A stretch of 64,000 nt of DNA, taken from contig OX463780.1 in NCBI GenBank assembly GCA_949825025.1, positions 41,644,979 to 41,708,978 on the forward strand, read 5' to 3'. The notes beneath the pieces are model-generated. The model worked only from the letters and a program-made list of their open reading frames with translations. It did no database searches and was not told the DNA's origin. The stretch comes from Siphlonurus alternatus. Taxonomy: Eukaryota > Arthropoda > Insecta > Ephemeroptera > Siphlonuridae. How positions within the stretch are numbered: position 1 is the stretch's first letter; each line of letters opens with the position of its first letter. A program made the translations under genes and the position numbers. Positions 1 through 11,267 of the stretch are shown in pieces.

Positions 1-48
1 TCTATGCTGTCGACGATGGGGCAAGCAAAGTCGTAGGTTGGGTAGACC
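1..48 (-). CDS. EPRS1: EPRS exon 8 (cut by window edge)
   Basis: It encodes [15 protein letters not shown], the conserved GluRS catalytic segment, after acceptor ctcttcag. The reading continues past base 1. Confidence 0.94.
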
Positions 49-3000
49 CTGAAGAGAAAAAAAAGGTCAGTTTCTTGGAAACAAAATGAGTTATGTATGC
101 TTACTTGTACTTGGTGCCGGTGCGAGGATGAGGTTCATTCTTGCAACGGTAAATCGTAGGATCTCTCATACATCCATTAGCAGATTGCATGTCAATTTTA
201 GCTCGAACACAACACTTTTGACCTGCAGCGGTACCAAGTTTCATTTGATCCCACATTTTAAAGTTTTTCTCCACACCTGAAAAATGTGTACCATTAGTTA
301 GCAGTAAAATAAAATAATAAAATTTAATAAAATTACTTTGCATTAAGTATTTAAATTACATTGTAGAAAGATTTATTAATTTTACAATTACTGTACACAT
401 ATTGAAGTAAGTATCAACTTTTTTTTTTTTTTTTTTTTTTACTATTGCAGAAATTTGTAGAGAGTGCAAAGTTATGCTACTCTGATTTTTTTTTCAGATT
501 TTAGAGTCCGGACACTATTTTTTAAAAAAAATTGAAGGTACAAAGAAAGTGACGCCTTTAGACGCCTCTCCTAGTAAAGGATAGGACCTAAAAGGGGTGT
601 GGGTTCAAACCCAACTTCGGCATAACTTTTTAGCAATATTTCTAGACCTCTTAAAAAATCTGAAAAAAAAAAAAAAATCAGAGTGGCATAACTTTGCACC
701 CTCTATCCATTTCTGCAATAATAATAATAAAAAAATTTAAGGTCGATACTCAATTGAAAACAAAATTATTTTTATTCTATTTTAGAAAACAACATTATTA
801 ATCTAAATAAACATGTTGAGTACAGTACGACAATTGAAACAACAAATTTTTATCAAATATTATGAAAATAGTCTGCAAAATGAAAAAGAAATACAGGAAC
901 TTTGATAAATCTTGGTACTTCTTCTTCATGTGAGAGTACAGTAGTACTGCCCTTAAAATTAAAAGACCTGTTAAACTCACTGTTGCTCCTGTTCTTGGAG
1001 TCTGTGCGCTGCTCACGCTCCAGCTTCATCAGTTCAGGCTCAGTGTCGTCCACATAGGCTTTACCCTCGGCAATCATCTTCTCGCAAAGCTCGAGCATCA
1101 GATCAAAGTAGCTAGAGGTATGTGTGAACTGATCCGGCTTGATCTGCAGGAGCTCCAAGTCCTCCAGGATCACCTGCACATGACCAGCATCACCTCACAA
1201 GTTAAATTAAGTAAAAGTGTCAAGTTTTATCTGTCATAATTATAATATATTGTACTTTAATAGCAAGCTAATTTTTAAAATTCAGAAAGATTCATGTTAT
1301 CTGTTATAAACAAAAATAAACAAATTAAATGAAAAAAGGCTAGTCATCAAATTGAAGGAATCGTTTACGATCTACATACAATATGGCTCACCAGCTGAAA
1401 GGTTATGAACTGACATTTAAAAAGTAGCAACACTACACTACACTACACTAAAAAAAAAAAAAAAAAAAAGATTATGATGAATAATTGAAGTATGCAATGT
1501 CTTTTTTTAACTTACCTGTAAATTTGCATACCTGTGTAGGGTATAGTAATTCAGAAATAATGAATTTTAAATTTAGTAATTAAATTTAAAAATTAAAACA
1601 AAATAATAATACTATCAATCTTAAGTAAAACTAAAAGGGGATATTTCACCCTCCCCCTCTTCTCCCTATTCCCACCCCACAACCCCACACACATAAAAAT
1701 AAAGTTAATGGCAGCATGTATTATTTCAATTTATAAGAATTTACCTTTTCAAAATCAATTTTTTCCTTTGCTGGATTGGTATCATCAAATCTCATGATCA
1801 ATTTTCCCTGAAATGCTTCTTGATAGTATTGGTTCAACAGTGCAGCTTTAGCATGGCCAATATGGAGATACCTATAAAGAGAAACATTAATCTCTACCAG
1901 CAACTTTTGCTCCGTCTAACTTACCCGCTTGCCTCAGGTGGAAACCTGACCACCACTTTGCCCATCTCAGCATCTGGTAGGTCAACAAACTTGCCTTCCT
2001 CCTTCCGTCCCATGACGTCAGTGCGGCCAACACTAGAGGCTCGCTGCTGCACCCTGGGAGGTAGAGTAGGCAACACCTCTGCTACGCCAGGCAGCGACTT
2101 GATCAACTCAAACCAGCGACCGATGTTGGGTGGAACTCCCTTCTTCACCAACGCATCCCACTCAGGGTTGTCTATACAAAAATGTTAAAAATAATCAACA
2201 AAGAAATTACTTTAACTATTACATTACATAATTATGTAATGTAAATTATGTAATACATAATATTACATAATATACGCTCTTATTTGAGACATTCAGATTA
2301 TTTTACTTACATGTACTTTTGTTACAATAAATACATACAGTATAATCAAAAAAATGAATACCAAGACTAATAAGAATTGTACTATAATAAATTTACTATT
2401 ATATAATTAAGTAATATTGTAAAGGCACCCACACATTTGATATGTTAAAGAAGGTGGGGCCAGGGGTGAAGCTAGAAAATATCCAAGTTGTTATTTATTT
2501 GTATCCCACATTTAATTAATGCAAGTGATAGGGAAGTGCAAACCTATGTATTTGCTTATGGTGAGCACTTTAAGAGGAGATTCTAAGACCCCCTTCCTCT
2601 TCAAGAGAATGTTCTTGAGTGGGGTAGATTTTATTTTTCTACCACTTCAGTTTCATTATTATAGCATGCATTAGTTAATATGTTAAACTTATTAAATGTT
2701 AAGCCTATTATAACCAAAAGCAGCAATGTAATTATTGTAAGATATTCAAGATATTGTGAACTTCTCAAAATTTTTCAAAGATCTTGGCAAGATTTTTGAG
2801 CAGAGTACCAGACTTACAGAAAAGCTCTCCCCAGACGCAGAGATCTGCGATGGTGACGTCGTGACCCACAAGGTATGTGGACATGCTGAGGACCTCGTTG
2901 AGGTGCTTCACAGAAGACTCAAAACTCTCCTTGCTGTTCAGAGGGCCTTGACTGAACGTCAGCCAGTGATCCACCTGTGTTGCATATTATGGCAAATAAA

Positions 3001-5250
3001 TAGACGAGGCTTGTTGTCTCAGGAAGTGAATTAATATTGTCGTATCTTGACAATGTTCATTCAGCAAGCAGTAAAGCTTAGATACTGTACTGTCAGAGTG
3101 TACCATGTCTTATGACTACAACACTGACTAACATTTTTTAGATTAAATTGCTGTTTCCAGGGACCGTAGCACCACGTCACACAAATGTTATGCGAGACAA
3201 TGAAGCTGCTGGCACAGGAAACGGAGAATCTCTGAAATTTTTGTACACATTGTGCCATAAGACATTGACATCTCTGATGGTTTCTGCTCTGTTCAATGTT
3301 AATTACTGTCATATCATTAGCTATTAATGTAACTTATTCAACCCTTAAATAATTTTGATAATACAGGTATTACAGATGATAGGATCATACCGGTACCTCA
3401 GTTCTCTCGATGAGTGACGAACCATACAGATTGCAGCCAGGTGTAATGCGAGCCAAGTAGCGGCTTATGCTTGCACTTGTATCAAGGATGAAGCCATCAG
3501 GTAGGCGAAGGGAAGTTTCTTTACCCCAGTCTACCGTCACACTTTGAGTAGACTTGACCAAGCTGGCTGTCAGCAATCCACCTGAAGAAAAATAATTCTA
3601 TCAATACCACTGAAGTTTACTGTAGCATCATTTTCATGCATTTAGTATACAGTACATTTTAAAATAGGTGCACTACACAGCATCAGTAAACAAGAGAGCT
3701 ATTTATAGTACACATGATATGCATAACAAATGTAGCAGTCATGGCGTATGCAGGATTTTCCAAGGGGGGGAAGGGGCTTCAATCAAAAATCAATCATAGG
3801 AGCCCTGAGGGGCAAACCCCCCGCCGGAGGTGCGTGTTTTGTTTTTGTTTTTGTTTTTTTTTTTTTGAAGGGCCGGATGTGGTCTATCACTTTTTCGATG
3901 AAAAGTTGCAACAAATTTCTTATATATGCAAATTTTAAATTACCAATGTACATACTTACAATATTTTTGTCTTTAATTTTGTAAAAAAAAAAATACAGTA
4001 ACGGAGTTCAAAAGGAGGCTAAGAAGCGAAAGCCTGGGGCGAGCCACCGTGGTGTAACCATAATTGCCGCCTAGTATCAACTTTATCTTTATCTACATGC
4101 ATATACGGGCCTTTCACCATACGTCACAAAACAATATGACGTCATGACGTCATAATGGACAACATACATGAAAAAATTTTATTGCAGAAATTAATAGAGG
4201 GTACTAAATTATGCTACTCTGAATTTTTTCAGATTTTTTTGAGACCCGGAACTATTTTTAAATAATTATTGAAAGTCCTGTGATTTCAGTTGGCACCTCT
4301 GAAGCCTTAATAAAAAGGATATAAACTGGACGCCTATATTGATGACTCCTCCAGGGGGCGTGGCCGCACTTTCAATAATTATTTAAAAATAGTTCTGGGT
4401 TTCAAAAAAATCTGAAAAAATTCAGAGTAGCATAATTTGGTACCCTCTATTCATTTCTGCAATAAAAAATTTTCATGTATGTTGTCCATTGTGTAGGCAA
4501 AACATTGTTAGCGGCATAGCAAATACGTGTTAAAGTTGGTCTCGAAATTAATTTCTCCTGACGATTCGGATCATTTTTCGTAGAATTTTCTTTCATAAAT
4601 GGTAACAAGAAGAACCAATGCTAGTTAAAAAAAATATTTGGCGACCAAAACTGTTATGAGAAAAGAGGTGTTGTGACTTGTGAGGATAGGATCCACATTG
4701 CAGCATAGGATTTTAGGGTTTTCTGCCTACATCCCGAAGCTCTTCGGGTGGCTTGCTGGCTTCGGGCATCTCCGTGCTACCCAAAATGTGAACATGAAAT
4801 TCCCGTATACAGTATGCATACATTACATACCGGACCGGTACTGTACATGCAGTTATGCATGATACTGCATACGTACATGCCTATGCCTATATAATATATT
4901 TATGCATAATCCCCGAACATCAAAGTATGTTGGGGTTATATAAAGCCTCTAATATATCATAAGTGTATGCATACATGTTCAATACAGTATGCATATATTA
5001 TGGTACTGGTACGGTACTGTATGTACATATGCATACCTGTATCATAATATGTACAGCGGTATTATACTGTATGCATACGTACTGCTGTATGCATGATATG
5101 CATATGCGCATGTATATATTCTATGTACACGCATACAGCATGCAGTGTGTATTTTATGTTAGTAAATTTATGAATAAAACGTTGATCTTAGTTCTTACCG
5201 ATAGGTGGATTTGCCGAGTTTGCCTTCAAAGTTAACGACTTTAAAGTCAT
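1..5250 (-). CDS. EPRS1: Bifunctional glutamyl-prolyl-tRNA synthetase, N-terminal part (gene level, 8 exons, partial)
   Basis: The enzyme charges tRNA-Glu and tRNA-Pro in the cytosol within the multi-synthetase complex. Eight exons read on the minus strand join in phase: 5199-5250, 3397-3581, 2818-2974, 1925-2171, 1745-1871, 981-1173, 105-276 and 1-48 (cut by the window edge). They give about 393 residues: a GST-like N-terminal domain (about 1-165, with the stretch [17 protein letters not shown] typical of the GST C-terminal fold), then the class I GluRS Rossmann core beginning [20 protein letters not shown], with the HIGH signature at 217-220 and MRFDDTNP after it. The later KMSKS loop, WHEP repeats and ProRS half lie left of the window, so the bifunctional identity rests on the family: a GST-like domain fused to this GluRS type is usual for animal EPRS. 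The start ATG (5248-5250) gives an N-terminus resembling that of vertebrate EPRS ([20 protein letters not shown]). The frame stays open upstream. Confidence 0.93.
105..276 (-). CDS. EPRS1: EPRS exon 7 (GluRS core)
   Basis: It encodes [40 protein letters not shown] and [16 protein letters not shown]. The acceptor is tttttcag and the donor AA|GTAAGC. The zinc-free GluRS insertion is well conserved. Confidence 0.95.
401..755. repeat. Palindromic MITE, TTGCAGAAAT-arm family (diverged copy)
   Basis: Inverted arms run roughly 443-540 and 640-732. They share the inner arm ATTGCAGAAAT...AGAG.GTGCAAAGTTATG with the copies at 4154, 37754, 53244 and 57461. It lies in the EPRS intron between exons 6 and 7. 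Confidence 0.7.
981..1173 (-). CDS. EPRS1: EPRS exon 6 (GluRS core)
   Basis: It encodes [20 protein letters not shown], then [20 protein letters not shown] and RTDSKNRSN. The donor is A|GTGAGT. The acceptor tgtgcag has a weak pyrimidine tract, but the junction FEK|VILED is the expected family sequence. Confidence 0.93.
1745..1871 (-). CDS. EPRS1: EPRS exon 5 (HIGH motif)
   Basis: It encodes [17 protein letters not shown] and ends [20 protein letters not shown] plus K. The ATP-binding HIGH motif of class I synthetases is intact. The donor is AAG|GTAAAT, phase 0. Confidence 0.95.
1925..2171 (-). CDS. EPRS1: EPRS exon 4 (linker and start of GluRS core)
   Basis: It encodes [20 protein letters not shown], a linker, then [20 protein letters not shown], which opens the catalytic GluRS domain. 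The acceptor is tatag and the donor GG|GTAAGT, both in phase with their neighbours. Confidence 0.94.
2818..2974 (-). CDS. EPRS1: EPRS exon 3 (GST-like C-lobe)
   Basis: It begins [14 protein letters not shown] and contains the [14 protein letters not shown] helix-capping motif of GST C-terminal domains. The donor is T|GTAAGT, splitting a Tyr codon completed by the next exon. Confidence 0.93.
3397..3581 (-). CDS. EPRS1: EPRS exon 2 (GST-like N-lobe)
   Basis: It encodes [12 protein letters not shown] through [21 protein letters not shown]. The acceptor is ttcttcag and the donor GAG|GTACCG. The ISRYLAR and LYGSSL stretches match the GST-like domain of EPRS. Confidence 0.92.
3735..3865 (+). mobile_element. 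Fragment of a dispersed element (GGAGGTGCG family)
   Basis: It contains GGCGTATGCAGGATTTTCC followed by GC-rich sequence with CCGCCGGAGGTGCG. The same core recurs, reversed, at the right end of the window (63920-64000). The type is uncertain. The GGCGTATGCAGGATTTT start resembles ends of non-autonomous hAT-like elements. Confidence 0.45.
4154..4490. mobile_element. Palindromic MITE, AATGGACAAC-end subfamily
   Basis: It is a 337-bp near-complete hairpin. It starts AATGGACAACATACATGA and ends with the inverse complement. Its inner arm is ATTGCAGAAATTAATAGAGG. The paired copy is at 57461-57792, where the asymmetric centre is in the opposite orientation. Confidence 0.85.
5199..5250 (-). CDS. EPRS1: EPRS exon 1 (start codon)
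   Basis: It encodes [17 protein letters not shown] plus the first base of a Gly codon. The donor is G|GTAAGA. The start was chosen by homology to the short N-terminus of animal EPRS. The frame is open to at least 5379, but that extension is low-complexity and looks like 5' leader. Confidence 0.85.
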
Positions 5251-5428
5251 TTTCAATGAAACTGAAAACTGATGCAATGCAGGACCAACTTTCAACGATG
5301 AGTCAGGAGGGTCAGGATCGTCGTTGGTCCCAGGATCCTCAGGATAGGACAGCAGCACCTCGGGCCTCGGGCACTTCAAAGTTTTCAGACTTCAAGCTTC
5401 AAGTGAATATTACCAGCTGGCGCTAGCT

Positions 5429-5865
5429 TCGAAAAGCGAAGCAAGAAGGCTACAGTTAGGAGGTGCCACGCTCCGTGCTGCCCCCAAGCGGATAACGCAG
5501 AACTAGCAAATGCAGATGACAGTCTGATATCTGAAACAGATTTTGTCCGCGAAAAATTCAAACGATGGAACTATAAAAGCCAGCAAAAGTCTTATTTACA
5601 GTACAAATGTGGGTAAAATTGTGATAGAAATAAACTCTACGTTAAATTCTGAAGAAAATAGACTTAATTTAAAAGAATTTTAATGGATCATCGGCCCGAT
5701 GTTGACGGATTTAATTTACACCGTTTGAATTTTTCGCGGACAAAATCTGTTTCAGAAATCAGACCGAATCAGACTGTCATCTGCATACGCTAGTTCTGCG
5801 CTATCCGCTTGAGGGCAGCACGGAGCGTGGCACCTCCTAACTGTAGCCTTCTTGAGCGAAGAAAA
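5429..5865. repeat. Large inverted repeat immediately upstream of EPRS
   Basis: Arms of about 135-140 bp (5431-5570 and 5715-5862) contain CTACAGTTAGGAGGTGCCAC and its complement. The inner edges carry TTTTGTCCGCGAAAAATTC and its complement. The start is only about 180 bp upstream of the EPRS ATG, so it sits in or beside the promoter. Confidence 0.8.
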
Positions 5866-5880
5866 AGACCGGTCAAATTC

Positions 5881-6423
5881 ATGATACAACTATAATAGAT
5901 AGGTCCATCAGCCCTACGAATTTGGACTGATCTGCGCATTTTGGCCAAAAACACCCAAGGTGACGTCACTTAGTGAGCTCAAAACAGCTGTTTTGCTGCA
6001 CGAGGGGCCCCTACCGGAGCAGAATTTTTGTTCAACATTAGCGAGAACGTTGCTTTTTATCTCATCTCAAATTTGATATTTATTTGCAATACTACAAGCC
6101 AAACCGGTTGCAGTAACGTATTAAAAGAATTTTTAAACACTGCGATTCGCAAGCAATCTGGGGTAGAAGTTCGTATCTTTGTTCATAAAGCATACAAAGT
6201 TGCTATTGGCTGTGCGCAGATTAGTCACCTAGCGTTTGCGCAGCTTCATTTGGATTCAAGCTTTTTTATCATGCACACTTCGCAGAGCCATGCGCAGTAG
6301 ACTACTAACATTTAAAACTCGTTTCTGCGCAGCTTTTCTAAGCCGTGGCTATTAATTTACGGAAAACTCTATAATAGAGCAGAAAAAATTAAACGTGTGC
6401 ACCGTGCGCATGGGACGGCCCTG
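5881..6423 (+). repeat. Direct repeat, copy 1 (about 543 bp)
   Basis: It is nearly identical to 6671-7216. Both begin ATGATACAACTATAATAGAT and end GCGCATGGGACGGCCCTG. The end read backwards (CAGGGCCGTCCCATGCGC) looks like a DNA-transposon terminus. Both copies keep an open frame of about 90 codons, but it starts at TTG and resembles no known protein. Confidence 0.8.
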
Positions 6424-6670
6424 GGTCAAATTTAAATAAAAGTTTCTTTGAGATATTCAAAGTTCAGACAGAGAGCGTACTTGATTAGGCCTAATCAAGT
6501 AAGCTCTGGTTCAGAGGAACTTTGGTATACATTTTATGAATCTATTATATTGGAGGAGTATATTATATAATACTGTGGTTATAAATAAATAATTATACAT
6601 AAAGACTAAACCTAAACGCAGAGACCTCTCTAGCTCTGTGATGGCGGTATTCATCAGTTCATTCATTATC

Positions 6671-7216
6671 ATGATACAACTATAATAGATATATAGGTCC
6701 ATCAGCCCTACGAATTTGAACTGATCTGCGCATTTTGGCCAAAAAAACCCAAGGTGACGTCACGTAGTGAGCTCAAAACAGCTGTTTTGCTGCACGAGGG
6801 GCCCCTACCGGAGCAGAGTTTTTGTTCAACATTAGCGAGAACGTTGCTTTTTATCTCATCTCAAATTTGATATTTATTTGCAATACTACAAGCCAAACCG
6901 GTTGCAGTAACGTATTAAAAAAATTTTTAAACACTGCAATTCGCAAGCAATCTGGGGTAGAAGTTCGTATCTTTGTTCATAAAGCATACAAAGTTGCTAT
7001 TGGCTGTGCGCAGATTAGTCACCTAGCGTTTGCGCAGCTTTATTTGGATTCAAGCTTTTTTATCATGCACACTTTGCAGAGCCATGCGCAGTAGACTACT
7101 AACATTTAAAACTCGTTTCTGCGCAGCTTTTCTAAGCCGTGGCTATTAATTTACGGGAAACTCATAATAGAGCAGAAAAAATTAAACGTATGCACCGTGC
7201 GCATGGGACGGCCCTG
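6671..7216 (+). repeat. Direct repeat, copy 2 (about 546 bp)
   Basis: This is the second copy of the 5881-6423 unit, in the same orientation, with scattered single-base changes and a 4-bp difference near its start. The 250 bp between the copies include a perfect short palindrome around AGGCCT (about 6477-6505). Confidence 0.8.
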
Positions 7217-7498
7217 ATTCATTATAGCTATACTTTTTCCACAAATATAATGATTTTTTATATAATTTAAGCCTTATTTTTTATAATTAATATATTAATT
7301 AGATCGATCGTTATAATTATATAAGCTAGGTTATATAATATTATTAGTAATATAATTTATATTAATTATGTAGTCACAAAAATGTATCAATTAACTTATA
7401 TTTAATGTGAATAAATAAATAAATAATCAAGAAAAATAAATATATCGCTTATATATATATAGCTCTATTATAGAAGGTCTCATATAATAAAATATGTC

Positions 7499-7509
7499 AT
7501 ATATATATA

Positions 7510-7585
<76 letters not shown>
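7499..7585. repeat. (TA)n microsatellite abutting a transposon end
   Basis: About 85 bp of almost pure TA runs directly into the left terminal inverted repeat at 7586. The right end at 13526 is also flanked by TATATATATA, so the element appears to sit inside TA-repeat DNA. Confidence 0.9.
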
Positions 7586-7587
<2 letters not shown>

Positions 7588-7609
7588 TCGTTGTAGCGCG
7601 TTTTTGGCC

Positions 7610-7708
7610 GATCTTCCAGTTGTAAGTTATGACTCCATGGCCGATCTATATATTGTAAGTTATAACTCTCTGGCTGATCTGCATATTGTAAGTTATGGCC
7701 TTCTGGCT
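7610..7708 (+). repeat. 33-bp subterminal tandem repeat
   Basis: GATCT starts recur at 7610, 7643, 7676 and 7709, exactly 33 bp apart, each followed by TTGTAAGTTATGAC or a variant. Two units survive in the opposite arm near 13460-13520. Such arrays are typical transposase-binding regions (inference). Confidence 0.8.
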
Positions 7709-9241
7709 GATCTGCAATTTTTCTAATTGTTCAGGAGAAGCAAAAAACTGATTATCTCCGGAAATATTAATTGGAAATTAAAATCCTGTATACAGCACTT
7801 TTATAATGTAAATACGATAAAAAATACGTATAAAAGTCCGTCGGTCATCTTTAAAAAATAATAATAATAAATAAATGAAATTTGCCATAATCCGACAGGA
7901 CTTGAAAATGCATGTAATAATCCTCTCTCACGTTGTTAACTCGGCTAGAAATTAAAAACACGATGTAATAGAATTACAGAATTAATTAAAATTAATGAAA
8001 CGCGCTCGTCTTCAATATTTATTTATATATACGTCGCGTATATATGCATATATGATACCCGTATTTTTTTCAGCTATAATACTTAAACATTTTCATGGTT
8101 CATTTTCTAGCTGACAAATGAAAATGCATGGGTAAGACATAAAATTACTGTGTATTACTATAATATTATTTCATGTTTATCATTATTTTAATTTTAGGGA
8201 AAAAAAAACGGCTGTGCAGGGACTATAAAAAAAGTTTATTTATTAAAAATAGAATCGAACACAGCCGAGTTTGGGTGATTTTAGCATCGTCGATCGCTGA
8301 TAATGTCGATTTTTTTTTGTGTAATAAATAACAGCAATGCAATAGGCAATTATTAAGTTCATTAATTGCAATTGATGCAAAAAAATTAGCTTACTTAGCA
8401 TGCTACTTGTTTTACAGGTCTGCACATAAACGCGGAAATTAAACGTAACCAAGACGATTAAATATCACAGCGAGTTCTATGCTCGATCGAAGAATACTTT
8501 GTTAATAGACGCGTAGCAGAATTCCATTGCTGAATTAATCATAAAAATATATATAGTAAATATATTTACGCTATTTTATAATTTATTTATGCTAAATTTT
8601 ATTTATAACAACAAATATTAATATGGTACGTCGATCACTATATATAATTCTATCATGGGTATACGTATATAATGAGCGGGATTCACGAAGCCGGAAGTGA
8701 GCGTTGTGCTTCGCGGTATCTCGCGATTTTTTTTCTTTCGTCTTTTCAGGTTCATACGATAATAATATAATATATCAATATTATAATAGTATAATATTGA
8801 TAGCACACGTTGGACCGTCAATGAATTAACAAAAGTTATGTACGTGTCTGCTAGAAGAGACCAATTAGCTGTCGCACTTCGACTCTTTCAAGCGAGCATA
8901 AAAACATGTTTTTACAAACTTTTAACATCCCACGTATAAATTTTGACTACACTTTGGGCTTATCAGCTCAAATAAGACCAAAATTTTGCTAGCCCAATTA
9001 GACTCCGACAGGCACCTAATTGGCCGATTTTGGGCAAATCTGGGCTAGCAAAAAAAGTAACATTGAGCTGTAATAGCCCAATATAACCCTAACTGGACCA
9101 ATACACCACTTAATCCATAGCTCTATGTAGCTCATTATGGATCAATTTGAACCAACTATGCCATGCTTAAACAAGCTGGAAATTGACCAAATTTGCCCAA
9201 ACTTGACCTTTTCTACCCTGGTTGTCCCCAGTACGCTTATA

Positions 9242-9740
9242 GCTCAAAATAGACCAAAACAGCTTAAAATGGACCTCTTTTGCCCAAAGATGTGCCGATC
9301 CACCCTGAATATACTGCATTGGCTAAGGTAGCCCAAAGTGGACCAAAACAGCTTAAAATGGACCTCTTTTGCCCAAAGATGTGCCGATCCACCCTGAATA
9401 TACTGCATTGGTTTAGGTAGCCCAAAGTGGACCAAAACAGCTTAAAATGGACCTCTTTTGCCCAAAGATGTGCCGATCCACCCTGAATGTACTGCATTGG
9501 TAAAGGTAGCCCAAAGTGGACCAAACCAGCTTAAAATGGACCTCTTTTGCCCAAAGATGTGCCGATCCACCCTGAATGTACTGCATTGGTTTAGGTAGCT
9601 CAAAGTGAACCAAAACAGCTTAAAATGGACCTCTTTGGCCCAAAGATGTGCTTATTCAACTTGAATGTACTGCATTACTAACAGTAGCTAAAAATAGACT
9701 AAAATAGCTCAAAATGGCCTTTTTTTCTCTGAATGTATTA
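9242..9740 (+). repeat. 89-bp tandem repeat, array 1
   Basis: Unit starts at 9242, 9331, 9420, 9509, 9598 and 9687 are exactly 89 bp apart. Each unit carries GACCAAAACAGCTTAAAATG, CCCAAAGATGTGCCGATCCA and CTGAATGTACTGCATTGG. The last unit is diverged. Because 89 is not a multiple of three, the frames open across it are repeat artefacts. Confidence 0.95.
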
Positions 9741-10869
9741 CATTCTTTACCTTAATTATCGCTTCATAAAACAAACGAAAATAGATGAAGATAGAAATAT
9801 TTTGCCTAAAAACATGTGCCTTTTATGACCATGAATGCATTCTATTAATTAGTTAAAACTTGAAGCTCAAAGTTGATAAAAGTGCTATAAAATAAAATAA
9901 TTTATTCATGGTTATAAGAGCTGGGGAAAATCAGTATTGTCATCATGCTGATGCATGCATACCAGACACTATAAATAATGCAAAGGAATACTTGGCTGAC
10001 TGTGAGGGGAAGAGACTGGCCCAAGAATCACATGGTATGCATATTAAATGAGGTGTCTGTTTATTCTGTTCTTTTATCATATACGTACAAATAACGTACT
10101 GAATGCATATTATTTGCACACGGTAAATACAGTATGCATACAGTACGTATGTAAGAGGTCATTGTATCAATTCTATTAGTAATTAGAGAGCATAATATCC
10201 TGAATGAAATACAGTTTCATTTATTATAGCTGTGAAATTGTTATTAAAATTGTAAAAAGTGCCACTTACCGCAATTTTAGAACAAAATTAACCTTTGTTC
10301 ATTTATTTCCTTACATTTTGGCTGTGTAGAACTGCTTTTTTCTTCAAAATTGTGGAAGAATAGGCTGAGGAACTGCATTGTTAGCAGCTTAAACCTATTA
10401 GGAGAGAATGCCACCCGGTGGCATGAACAGAAAAACATTTCCCGATCAACTTTAACCCTGAGATATTGATGTATATAGACTATATACATGTATGCTTACC
10501 TTAGCAGATGATTTACGCATTACTACACTAAAGAAAACCTTAAAAATATAGATACATGACACTACTTAGGACACTATTATAAGAAAGATACATACTGCAA
10601 CAACAACAACATTGTCGACTGTTACAAGTCAGATGGAAAACCGGTAGAGAAATGAATTCAAATGAACCAATCAGAGCGATCGGATGTTCGGAACCGATCG
10701 GAAACCATCGGAAACGCGCTAAATTAATCTCCAAAAGTCTACAAATGGCGAAATCTTTGTAAACATGACAGAACGACTTAAATAATTCTGATAAATATAA
10801 TAGACCCAGCTTATAGATGAGGTCTATTTTAAGCTGTAATGGTTCACTTTAAGTTACCTAATCCAATGC

Positions 10870-11267
10870 AGTATGCATACATTCAGGGCGGATCGGCACA
10901 TCTCTGGGCAAAAGAGGTCCATTTGAAGCTGTTATGGTCCACTTTGGGCTCCCAAAGATGTGCCGATCCACCTTGAATGTACTGCATTGGTAAAGGTAGC
11001 CCAAAGTGGACCAAAACAGCTTAAAATGGACCTCTTTTGCCCAAAGATGTGCAAATCCACCCTGAATGTACTGCATTGGCTAAGGTAGCCCAAAGTGGAC
11101 CAAAACAGCTTAAAATGGACCTCTTTTGCCCAAAGATGTGCCGTTCAACCCTGAATGTACTGCATTGGTTAAGGTAGCCCAAAGTGGACCAAAACAGCTT
11201 AAAATAGACCTCTTTTGCCCAAAGATGTGCCGATCCACCCTGAATGTACTGCATTGGTTAAGGTAGA
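10870..11267 (+). repeat. 89-bp tandem repeat, array 2 (same orientation as array 1)
   Basis: Unit starts at 10999, 11088 and 11177 are 89 bp apart, preceded by a scrambled partial unit (10870-10998) that already contains an inverted segment. The array ends at an abrupt head-to-head junction near 11267. Confidence 0.9.

Larger units (their letters stand above)
3581..5199. other. EPRS intron 1: transposon fragments and ATGCATAC-rich tract
   Basis: No coding exon is seen between the two splice sites. It holds a transposon-like fragment (about 3735-3860), a complete hairpin MITE (4154-4490) and a stretch (about 4800-5150) in which the word ATGCATAC and its variants recur many times as a degenerate simple repeat. 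Confidence 0.6.

Noticed and set aside
6028..6300. Possible 90-residue protein gene in the direct repeat (also 6822-7094)
   Set aside because: The first codon is TTG, no splice signals fit, and the sequence resembles no known protein. Kept as a repeat and a low-interest finding.
9244..9613. Overlapping minus-strand frames with repeated peptide IFGQKRSILSCFG
   Set aside because: The 89-bp period is not a multiple of three, so the peptide repeats appear in all frames. They reflect the DNA repeat.
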